Assembly (NCBI GenBank): GCA_946187605.1
Contig: CAMHRH010000049.1
Span: 1-6,192 of the forward strand
Direction: 5' to 3'
Length of the DNA: 6,192 nucleotides
Origin: an uncultured Candidatus Saccharibacteria bacterium
GTDB lineage: Bacteria; Patescibacteriota; Saccharimonadia; Saccharimonadales; Saccharimonadaceae
Shown here piece after piece: positions 1-5,175 of the stretch. Each line of letters opens with the position of its first letter. Position 1 is the first letter of the stretch. The position numbers and the translations under genes were made by a program. Under the pieces are notes generated by a model. It did not search any database and had not been told where the DNA came from. It saw only the letters and a list, made by a program, of their open reading frames with translations.

Positions 1-143
1 CTGCCGTCATATGTATTTAGCCTAAGTACTGGCTCATAATAGCAAATCACCCCTGTAATAATGCCTATAACAACACTTAGCGGCCAGCTACTACAAGCAT
101 GCGTCAGATTCCGACCGTCCGTGAAATCCATAGTTTTCCACAT
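1..143 (-). CDS. Possible N-terminus of an unidentified membrane protein, cut by window edge
   Basis: From an ATG at 141-143 (or a second in-frame ATG at 129-131) the minus strand is open for 47 codons to the left edge, with an in-frame TGA two codons before the first ATG. The translation contains one strongly hydrophobic stretch (WPLSVVIGIITGVICYY), consistent with an N-terminal membrane helix. It lies on the same strand as all neighbours. Against it: no Shine-Dalgarno sequence sits at proper distance (the nearest AAGGA is more than 20 bases upstream), and a run this long can arise by chance. I do not recognise a family. Confidence 0.35.
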   Translation of the reverse strand, partial: MWKTMDFTDGRNLTHACSSWPLSVVIGIITGVICYYEPVLRLNTYDG

Positions 144-150
144 ATTTCAC
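121..150. repeat. 7-bp inverted repeat around the possible start of the left-edge ORF
   Basis: GTGAAAT (121-127) and ATTTCAC (144-150) form a perfect inverted repeat with a 16-base loop. On the minus strand the candidate ATG follows the stem directly, so a hairpin could cover the start. The loop also contains TTTTCCACA (134-142), one base from a DnaA box. Both may be chance. Confidence 0.3.
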
Positions 151-307
151 GTACTTAGATTTTTCCTTGTCACTCCCCTGCCCATTTGCATTTTTTACAA
201 AAATATTTTACAACATAGCATTTTCGCCACTCTTGCCTTTTTGCGTCCGAAAAATCAGATAGAACAAAAACCGAACATTAGGGGACTAGGACAGAAGTGC
301 TCTGAAA
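144..307 (-). other. Gap after the FtsQ-like gene, no clear terminator
   Basis: These 164 bases hold only weak hairpins, such as a 5-bp TCTGA/TCGGA stem near 246-259 that is not followed by a T run, and AT-rich runs around 187-215. I see no convincing intrinsic terminator or promoter. Transcription from the pyk operon may continue leftward. Confidence 0.4.
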
Positions 308-1000
308 TCACTTATAATAAGCACGTCCCTCTACTCGAATATCAACATATTCCGCCTGGAGTTCTTTTCGGTCAAGATATCGAATCATTCGCGACATATC
401 CTCAGCTTGCACTGCACTACCTCGATCAATTGACATCTTGTAGTACTCATTTCTTCCCTTCATATATACCAATATTTCGCGCGCTTTTTGAAAAGGTAGC
501 GTCACATGGTCAATCTCCAAATCATAGTCTTTTACGTCCGCCTCCAGACGAGCCACAAAGACCTTCGTACGTTCCGAAATATTATTACCAACATTCTCAT
601 CGACAATCGCAACCGTTGGCTCTAACGGGTTATCAATTAACAACTGCGCTTCGCGTTCTTTTTCTTTTGTATTAATATAATTAATGCCAAAAATAAAACC
701 CGCCGCAATAATCGCCAATACACTAGCATAGATAAAAGCATTCCGTATCCGACGTTTCTTACGCCAAGCAATATGCTCCAGATTACGCTGTCGAGCCTTA
801 TTTGGCGAACCGGCAATTGTGCGCCCAACACGGAACTCAGTTTCCGCCGAGTCGGCACTTTTAGCCTTATTTCGACGCTCCGAAGTTTTTAAAGCAGCAT
901 CAGAAACAGCGACGTTATCCTTACGAGCGCGCCGCTTTTTCTTCTCCGAACCACCCTCCTTGCTCGGCCGATAATTCTGATTACCGCCCCATTGCGCCAT
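308..1000 (-). CDS. FtsQ/DivIB-like single-pass membrane protein, probable divisome component
   Basis: This 230-residue protein has a long, very basic and probably disordered cytoplasmic N-terminus (1-86), one transmembrane helix (about 88-109, preceded by RKKRRIR) and an external C-terminal domain of about 120 residues. The topology and the C-terminal ending YVDIRVEGRAYYK (218-230) closely resemble the FtsQ/DivIB beta domain, whose last strand usually reads like yIDLR..gr.yvk. The strand pattern before it, EILVYMKGRNEYYKM and a helix with MIRYLD, also fits. FtsQ normally has a ~70-residue POTRA domain between membrane and beta domain; only about 15-20 residues (110-128) fill that place here, so POTRA seems absent. 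If the assignment is right it would scaffold FtsB/FtsL-type partners at the septum. The start overlaps the pgk stop by one base and has an AGGA site. It ends in TGA. The family call is by eye; an unrelated lineage-specific membrane protein is the alternative. Confidence 0.7.
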   Translation of the reverse strand: MAQWGGNQNYRPSKEGGSEKKKRRARKDNVAVSDAALKTSERRNKAKSADSAETEFRVGRTIAGSPNKARQRNLEHIAWRKKRRIRNAFIYASVLAIIAAGFIFGINYINTKEKEREAQLLIDNPLEPTVAIVDENVGNNISERTKVFVARLEADVKDYDLEIDHVTLPFQKAREILVYMKGRNEYYKMSIDRGSAVQAEDMSRMIRYLDRKELQAEYVDIRVEGRAYYK

Positions 1001-2076
1001 TACTTATCCTGCAATACTTCAAGCCCAGGCAACTGTTTGCCAGATAGCAACTCAAGACTTGCGCCACCGCCAGTCGATATTAAGCTAAAGGTCAGTTCGC
1101 CGTTCGTCTTGAGCACCTTCTCGACAAAACCAGCCGTATCGCCGCCGCCCACAATCGTCATTTCATTGCTCTCACCCATAGCCTGTGCAATCGCAAATGA
1201 AGCTTTCGCAAAACGTTCATCTTCTACCATGCCCATCGTGCCATTCCAGACAATCGTATGAGCCTCTTTGATCATCTCGACAATCTTTTTCGTACTAACT
1301 GGGCCGATGTCTAGCTTTGTGCCATTACCATCTTCGGCAAAATCTTCCGCTACGTAAACATTCGGGCTACTACTAAGGTATCCATCAGCTGCAATCTTGC
1401 CGCCAACCACAATCTTATCCGCTATCTCGATAAACTTGTCGATCAGCGGCTGTTTGTCCGACACTTTTGCGCCACCAACAATTACAAGCAATGGACGCTT
1501 GGGGTCTTTCATTGCCGTCTCAAGACTCGTCACTTCCTTCTCGACTAGGAAGCCTGCAGCCGACGGCAGCAAGCGCGCAATCGCATCAGTCGAGGCATGC
1601 GCGCGATGGATTACTGCGAAGCCATCTTGCACAAATACTTCAGCGCCCGTCGCATCGATAATATTCTTCGCAAAAGCCTCCGAATTCGCCTCCTCATCCG
1701 GCACAAAACGCAGATTTTCCATCAAAATCACGCCACCGTCGGGCAAGGCATCAACCGCCGCCCGCGCATCATCGCCATAAATCATGTCCGAGAAACGCAC
1801 TACCTTATCAGGTAAAAGCTCGCCTAGGCGCTGTGCGCATGGCGCAAGCGACATCTCTGGAACATAGGCTCCATCTGGACGGCCAAGATGAGAAATCAGG
1901 ACAACTTTGCGCGCGCCTTGGTCCAAAACGTAACGAATCGTCGATAAGCTCGCTGAAATCCGCATATCTTCTTCAATCACGCCATTTTTCATCGGAACAT
2001 TATAATCGACACGAATAAGTACGGTTTTCCCTGCCAAATCAATATCCTGCACGCTCTTCTTCCTAAATTCCACCAT
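1000..2076 (-). CDS. pgk: Phosphoglycerate kinase, unusually short form
   Basis: This cytoplasmic enzyme transfers phosphate between 1,3-bisphosphoglycerate and ADP, making ATP and 3-phosphoglycerate. The substrate-binding N-terminal domain is intact: RVDYNVP (22-28), Arg39, SHLGRP (62-67), ENLRF (120-124) and HRAHAS (157-162). The nucleotide domain has GGAKVSDK (201-208), GGGDTA (310-315) and STGGGASLE (334-342). Total length is 358 residues against about 390-415 usually. The loss is concentrated between GGK (225-227) and DIGP (256-259), where roughly 45 residues usually carrying the TFLKALG...S..E helices are absent. WNGPMG reads WNGTMG (277-282), changing a Pro in the adenosine pocket. There is no frame disruption and the flanking motifs stay in phase, so this looks like a natural compact variant rather than a damaged gene. 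It stops in TAA, overlapping the next start by one base (TAATG). Confidence 0.97.
   Translation of the reverse strand: MVEFRKKSVQDIDLAGKTVLIRVDYNVPMKNGVIEEDMRISASLSTIRYVLDQGARKVVLISHLGRPDGAYVPEMSLAPCAQRLGELLPDKVVRFSDMIYGDDARAAVDALPDGGVILMENLRFVPDEEANSEAFAKNIIDATGAEVFVQDGFAVIHRAHASTDAIARLLPSAAGFLVEKEVTSLETAMKDPKRPLLVIVGGAKVSDKQPLIDKFIEIADKIVVGGKIAADGYLSSSPNVYVAEDFAEDGNGTKLDIGPVSTKKIVEMIKEAHTIVWNGTMGMVEDERFAKASFAIAQAMGESNEMTIVGGGDTAGFVEKVLKTNGELTFSLISTGGGASLELLSGKQLPGLEVLQDK
1007..1010 (-). promoter_or_regulatory. Ribosome binding site of the FtsQ-like gene, within pgk
   Basis: AGGA lies 6 bases before the ATG at 998-1000 and inside the last pgk codons. With the TAATG stop-start overlap it points to translational coupling with pgk. 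Confidence 0.6.
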
Positions 2077-2084
2077 CTTAAGAG

Positions 2085-2091
2085 ACCTCCT
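2085..2091 (-). promoter_or_regulatory. Strong ribosome binding site of pgk
   Basis: AGGAGGT lies 8 bases before the pgk ATG in the 29-base gap after pyk. It is a near-perfect anti-16S match and fixes the start. No promoter or terminator fits in the gap, so pgk is read from the pyk transcript. Confidence 0.85.
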
Positions 2092-2105
2092 ATTTTTTCT
2101 ATCTG

Positions 2106-3539
2106 CTAAATCTTACGAATCTGAATACTATTCGTGCCACCCTCTTCATCGCGAAGACCAGACACTAACACAACCTTCAAGGAATCGCGCCCCTCCGGAA
2201 GTTTCAAATAGCCACTTGACTTTAAATCTTGAACAGCATCAAAAGCATAATTCTCATCATATTCGCGCACGAAAGCTGAGTTTGCATAAGTAAGCGCCAA
2301 CTGGCCGGCCACACGCGCATCGCTCGTAACCGTCACAATCGGGATATTTGGGCGTTGCGCAGCAATCGCAGACGCCGTTGCGCCAGTCTTCGTGGCAGCC
2401 ACAATCACATCGGCGTTAATTGTTTCAGCAATCTCGACTGCAGCGCGCGAAAGCGCATCGTAGTTTTTGTAGTGCCCTTCCGGCAAGATATCAAACTTCT
2501 TAATCTCGGAGTGATTCTGCGTATAAAGAATAACCTTTTTCATCTCGCGAATCGTCTCAATCGGATATTTACCATTTGCCGTCTCATCCGAAAGCATCAC
2601 TGCGTCAGCGCCGAGAAGCACTGCCGTAGCAACATCGGAGACTTCGGCCCTCGTCGGCTCAGGATTATCCACCATGCTCGACATCATCTGCGTTGCGACA
2701 ATGCAAATCTTTGAATGCTTACGGCAAAAAGTAATCAGCTTGCGTTGGACAATCGGCACAACCTCGTTACCGGCCTCAATTGCCATATCGCCGCGCGCAA
2801 TCATAATGCCATCCGTCGCCTCAACGATTGCTTCCATAGCTTCATCACTTTCAACGGCTTTTTTAGTCTCAATTTTCGCAATAATCTTCGCCTTCGAACC
2901 ATGCGATGTTAGAATCTGGCGCATCTTATTAATATCTTCTGCACTCTGCACAAAGCTCATTGCAACATAATCAAAGTCGCGACTAGCGCCAAACTCAATA
3001 TCCGCCAAATCTTTCTCGGTGAAAATATCGCCACCAAGATCGGTTTCTGGTAGATTCACGCCTTTACGACTCATCACGAAACCATCATTCTCGACCCTAC
3101 ACTTTATGGCCGTCTTCGACACGATCTCCGTAACAGTCGTACGAATCTTCCCATCAAACAAGAAAATAGGCTCACCAACCTTTGCCTTCTCAGCTAAATT
3201 CCACTGGACCGGCATCGTCTTACTGCCATCATGCTCTTTTATGGCATAATCCAGCACAATCTCGTCATCTTTCTTTAAATCTAGATGATTATCCTTCAAC
3301 TCGCCAAGGCGAATCTTTGGCCCCTGCAAATCCTGGACAATTGCAACGGATTTGCCGCGCTCCGCAGCATACTTACGAATAATTCTAATCTGTTCGTCAC
3401 GTTCATCATAACTACCATGGCTAAAGTTTAAGCGGAAGCCATTCACGCCCGCATATACCATCTCTTTCAGCTTCTCCTCGGCAAAAACCGACGGTCCTAC
3501 TGTCGCTAAGATTTTAGTTCTTTTAAATAGTGTACTCAT
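2106..3539 (-). CDS. pyk: Pyruvate kinase
   Basis: This enzyme transfers phosphate from phosphoenolpyruvate to ADP, giving pyruvate and ATP, the last step of glycolysis, in the cytoplasm. At 477 residues it is full length for the bacterial family. The barrel (A) domain shows KILATVGPS (9-17), FRLNFSHG (35-42), the segment with catalytic Lys222 and Mg-binding Glu224 (AKIE, 221-224), ARGD with metal-binding Asp251 (248-251), ATQMM (282-286) and PTRAEVSD (295-302). The lid (B) domain is inserted after DLQGPKIR (70-77). The C-terminal domain contains TKTGAT (383-388), resembling the phosphate loop of the sugar-phosphate effector site. Lys75 sits where K+-dependent enzymes carry Glu, so K+-independent activity is expected. 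The ATG at 3539 gives the standard N-terminus. No Shine-Dalgarno is evident. It ends in TAG and leads an apparent operon, with pgk 29 bases downstream. Confidence 0.98.
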   Translation of the reverse strand: MSTLFKRTKILATVGPSVFAEEKLKEMVYAGVNGFRLNFSHGSYDERDEQIRIIRKYAAERGKSVAIVQDLQGPKIRLGELKDNHLDLKKDDEIVLDYAIKEHDGSKTMPVQWNLAEKAKVGEPIFLFDGKIRTTVTEIVSKTAIKCRVENDGFVMSRKGVNLPETDLGGDIFTEKDLADIEFGASRDFDYVAMSFVQSAEDINKMRQILTSHGSKAKIIAKIETKKAVESDEAMEAIVEATDGIMIARGDMAIEAGNEVVPIVQRKLITFCRKHSKICIVATQMMSSMVDNPEPTRAEVSDVATAVLLGADAVMLSDETANGKYPIETIREMKKVILYTQNHSEIKKFDILPEGHYKNYDALSRAAVEIAETINADVIVAATKTGATASAIAAQRPNIPIVTVTSDARVAGQLALTYANSAFVREYDENYAFDAVQDLKSSGYLKLPEGRDSLKVVLVSGLRDEEGGTNSIQIRKI

Positions 3540-3546
3540 ACTTATT

Positions 3547-3575
3547 ATTTTACCATAGTCGTACTACTTTGTATC
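3547..3575 (-). promoter_or_regulatory. Candidate pyk promoter, probably giving a leaderless mRNA
   Basis: A good -10 box, TAAAAT (3547-3552), sits just 7 bases before the pyk ATG. Upstream with a 17-base spacer is a weak -35 candidate, GATACA (3570-3575). Transcription from this -10 would start at or within a base of the A of ATG. There is no Shine-Dalgarno sequence at normal distance, which fits a leaderless message. The upstream tRNA terminator means pyk needs its own promoter. Confidence 0.55.
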
Positions 3576-3585
3576 TTGTCGTAAT

Positions 3586-3616
3586 AAAAAACAAAAGAGC
3601 CATAAAAGGCTCTTTT
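3586..3616 (-). terminator. Intrinsic terminator after tRNA-Glu
   Basis: On the minus strand AAAAGAGCC and GGCTCTTTT form a perfect 9-bp stem around a six-base loop (TTTTAT), followed by GTTTTTT. It ends the tRNA-Glu transcript and separates it from pyk. On the plus strand the same stem is followed by only a short T run, so minus-strand termination is favoured. Confidence 0.88.
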
Positions 3617-3627
3617 TAAAATCGAAT

Positions 3628-3703
3628 TGGTGATCACGGCGGGAGTCGAACCCGCGATTGCCTGGATGAAAACCAGGAGTCCTAACCACTAGACGACGTG
3701 ACC
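3628..3703 (-). tRNA. tRNA-Glu, anticodon UUC, CCA encoded
   Basis: This 76-nt minus-strand gene folds into a full cloverleaf. The acceptor stem is GGTCACG with CGTGATC (one G-U pair), the D stem is GTCT with GGAC, the anticodon stem CCTGG/CCAGG carries the loop TTTTCAT, and the T stem is GCGGG/CCCGC with the loop TTCGACT. The anticodon at positions 34-36 is TTC, which reads GAA and GAG (glutamate). The discriminator base is A and the 3' CCA is encoded in the DNA. It has its own promoter upstream and an intrinsic terminator about 12 bases downstream, so it is transcribed as a single unit between murG and pyk. Confidence 0.97.
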
Positions 3704-3713
3704 AACTCAGTAC

Positions 3714-3742
3714 ATTCTAACCTAAAAACTAGTTTTTTACAA
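3714..3742 (-). promoter_or_regulatory. Sigma-70-type promoter of tRNA-Glu
   Basis: On the minus strand a -35 box TTGTAA (3737-3742) and a -10 box TAGAAT (3714-3719) are separated by exactly 17 bases. The -10 differs from TATAAT at one base and the -35 from TTGACA at two. The expected transcription start, about 3707-3708, is a few bases before the mature tRNA 5' end at 3703, as expected for a dedicated tRNA promoter. Confidence 0.65.
3724..3737. repeat. Perfect 14-bp palindrome in the tRNA promoter spacer
   Basis: AAAAACTAGTTTTT is a perfect palindrome that lies almost wholly in the spacer between the -35 and -10 boxes of the tRNA-Glu promoter. It could be an operator-like site or a bend. 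An A/U stem with a four-base CTAG loop would be a poor terminator, and chance is possible because it is mostly A and T runs. Confidence 0.35.
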
Positions 3743-3786
3743 GTCCAGCACCAAATCTAACTCACCATAACAGAGAAAAATACAAC

Positions 3787-3972
3787 TTATGCTTCAGAAA
3801 AACTCGCTAAAACATTACATTTAACGCATACTATTTGCGCTAGTTCTACTAGGCGAATAGTTGCTCTTCGATTCTCTGCGATAGCATTATTATCGTTTTG
3901 TTCGTTTTTGTAACTATTTTCTTTCTTTATCTTATGCTTCTTATGTAATAGCGCAATAACGCCTAATCTCTT
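3787..3972 (-). pseudogene. Start-less 61-codon open frame in phase with murG (possible gene remnant)
   Basis: The minus-strand frame has 61 sense codons between an upstream TAG (3973-3975) and a TAA (3787-3789). It contains no ATG, GTG, TTG or CTG codon, so it cannot start normally. It lies in the same frame as murG and is separated from it by three TAG codons: the murG stop, then 3991-3993 and 3973-3975. The translation is Lys/Asn-rich at first and then reads like a helix (NAIAENRRATIRLVELAQ). A run this long is mildly surprising in AT-rich DNA but could be chance. Possibilities are a decayed gene tail, a former C-terminal extension of murG, or noise. I do not recognise a family. Confidence 0.2.
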
Positions 3973-3991
3973 CTAAGTGTCGCAGAGAATC
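3835..3991. repeat. Complementary words in conserved order (12, 6 and 8 bp), pseudoknot-type arrangement
   Basis: A perfect 12-bp inverted repeat is present: GATTCTCTGCGA at 3870-3881 and its reverse complement at 3980-3991. Two shorter words follow the same pattern: TAGGCG at 3850-3855 with CGCCTA at 3960-3965, and TTGCGCTA at 3835-3842 with TAGCGCAA at 3949-3956. The order of the three words is the same in both sets rather than mirrored, so in RNA the helices would cross instead of nest. The gap between the 12-mer and the 6-mer is 14 bases in both sets, and CTCTTC lies in both gaps. The 12-bp match is solid; the grouping with the shorter words is tentative. Confidence 0.45.
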
Positions 3992-3999
3992 TATCTATG

Positions 4000-5175
4000 C
4001 TACTTATCTCTCGCAACTGAGATGACCGTATTCGCCAAATTCTCCGCCGCATTATCCTTGATAAAGCTGCGCAAATTCTTAGATAACTCGTCGCGCAATT
4101 CTTCATTCTTCGCCAGCTTACGAATCGCGGCTAAAAGCTTCTCAGGATCCTCATGCATTATATTGTCCTCTACCACAATCGCCGCATTTGCTTTCTCATA
4201 GGCACGCGCATTCTTTACCTGATGATAGCCCGGCAGCTTTTCATTTGGCACCATAACCACCGCTTTCGCCATGCTGGAAAGCTCAGTCATAGTCGAGGCT
4301 CCAGCTCGACTCACTACGATATCTGCCGCACCAAATAATTTCCACATTTCGCCAGAAAACTCCACCATTCGGAAATTGCTCGCTAGTTTACCATTCTCCC
4401 ATTTTTCGAACTCCTTTAGGTCAATCATTTCCGGATAACGTTCACGGCCAGCAACTAACATTACGCTCGTAAATTTCAATAACGACGGCAACACTTCTCT
4501 AATCGCAATGTTAATATGCTCCGCCCCAAGACTGCCGCCAGTCACAACCAATAATAGCTCATCAGGGTTAAAGCCTAACTCCTTTTTCAGACTCCTCTGC
4601 TTCGCTGTCGAAACCGGCTTAAAGTTCTCGCTAATCGGGATACCAGTCCACTCTGCTTTATCGGCAGGATAAGAATAATATTCTAAGGGCATGCCGGTCG
4701 CAATCTTTGTCGCCTTTCTCGCCAATAGACGATTCGTCAAGCCGGGAGACGCATCACTATCGTGAATCACGTACGGAATGCGTAATATCTTCGCCGCCTG
4801 CCCCACTGGTAAACACACAAACCCCCCCTTAAAGAAAATCACATCCGGGCGATCAAGCATTAGACGGAAAAATGACTGGAATAATCCGCCAATATTCTTA
4901 AAAATATCAATGATATTTTTAAGAATCACGTCAAAATGCTGCAAATACATCAAAAAAGTAAAGTTCGTATAGCGACGCAATTTTCCTGCCGCAACTTTCC
5001 GTATTCGTAAATCTACGCCATTCTCGACGCATAGCTTGCGCGCATTTTTGTAATACTTCTTATCGGTCCAAAATTCAATCTTTGCGCGTGGCTGAACCTT
5101 TCGAATCTCACGAACGACGGCCAGCACCGGCGTAACGTGACCTCCGCTGCCCCCGCCTACTACTAGAACTTTCAT
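4000..5175 (-). CDS. murG: MurG, UDP-GlcNAc:lipid I N-acetylglucosaminyltransferase
   Basis: This GT-B glycosyltransferase adds GlcNAc from UDP-GlcNAc to lipid I to form lipid II on the cytoplasmic membrane face. At 391 residues it is longer than the usual ~355. The N-terminal domain opens with the glycine-rich loop GGGSGGH (residues 7-13), followed by KGGFVCLPVG (116-125) and IHDSDASPGLTNR (137-149). The C-terminal UDP-GlcNAc domain shows GGSLGA (213-218), SRAGASTMTE (289-298) and HQVKNA (318-323), all recognisable MurG blocks; Glu298 should be the uridine/ribose-side Glu of that motif. The usual HEQN reads HDSD and GNPVR reads GIPIS, so the acceptor-side half is divergent. Residues ~72-108 hold an extended hydrophobic, amphipathic stretch, longer than in E. 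coli by roughly 14 residues, which may aid membrane docking (inference). The ATG at 5173-5175 has a good ribosome binding site inside ftsW. It ends in TAG. It supplies substrate for its neighbour FtsW. Confidence 0.96.
   Translation of the reverse strand: MKVLVVGGGSGGHVTPVLAVVREIRKVQPRAKIEFWTDKKYYKNARKLCVENGVDLRIRKVAAGKLRRYTNFTFLMYLQHFDVILKNIIDIFKNIGGLFQSFFRLMLDRPDVIFFKGGFVCLPVGQAAKILRIPYVIHDSDASPGLTNRLLARKATKIATGMPLEYYSYPADKAEWTGIPISENFKPVSTAKQRSLKKELGFNPDELLLVVTGGSLGAEHINIAIREVLPSLLKFTSVMLVAGRERYPEMIDLKEFEKWENGKLASNFRMVEFSGEMWKLFGAADIVVSRAGASTMTELSSMAKAVVMVPNEKLPGYHQVKNARAYEKANAAIVVEDNIMHEDPEKLLAAIRKLAKNEELRDELSKNLRSFIKDNAAENLANTVISVARDK

Larger units (their letters stand above)
3743..3999 (-). 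other. Intergenic stretch after murG without a normal gene
   Basis: Between the murG stop and the tRNA-Glu promoter are about 257 bases, AT-rich compared with the genes. I see no ATG-started gene of useful length, no GC hairpin followed by a T run, and no match by eye to tmRNA, RNase P RNA or SRP RNA hallmarks. What it holds is listed separately: a start-less open frame in phase with murG and a set of complementary words. It may be the 3' untranslated region of the ftsW-murG transcript, a small RNA, or a decayed gene. Confidence 0.5.

Noticed and set aside
134..142. Replication origin suggested by a DnaA-like box
   Set aside because: Only one near-match is present, with no cluster of boxes, no dnaA or dnaN neighbour and no clear unwinding element.
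61..675. Plus-strand open frame of 204 codons at the left end
   Set aside because: More than half of it is antisense to the FtsQ-like gene, it has no ribosome binding site, its composition is unlike a protein family, and all other genes are on the minus strand.
637..858. Minus-strand 73-codon frame within the FtsQ-like gene
   Set aside because: It lies in an alternative frame inside a better supported gene; its hydrophobic stretch comes from reading the membrane-helix codons out of frame.
992..1815. Several plus-strand open frames opposite pgk
   Set aside because: They are antisense shadows of a clearly recognised phosphoglycerate kinase, low in complexity and rich in Ser/Ala/Pro.
3724..3737. 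Terminator for ftsW-murG at the A/T palindrome
   Set aside because: The stem is five A-U pairs only, with a CTAG loop and no following T run beyond the stem; it lies inside the tRNA promoter.
3743..3999. tmRNA, RNase P RNA or SRP RNA in the post-murG gap
   Set aside because: The conserved ends and core motifs of these RNAs are not visible on either strand.
3977..4201. Plus-strand 74-codon frame opposite the murG 3' end
   Set aside because: Almost all of it is antisense to murG, with no ribosome binding site and no recognisable motif.
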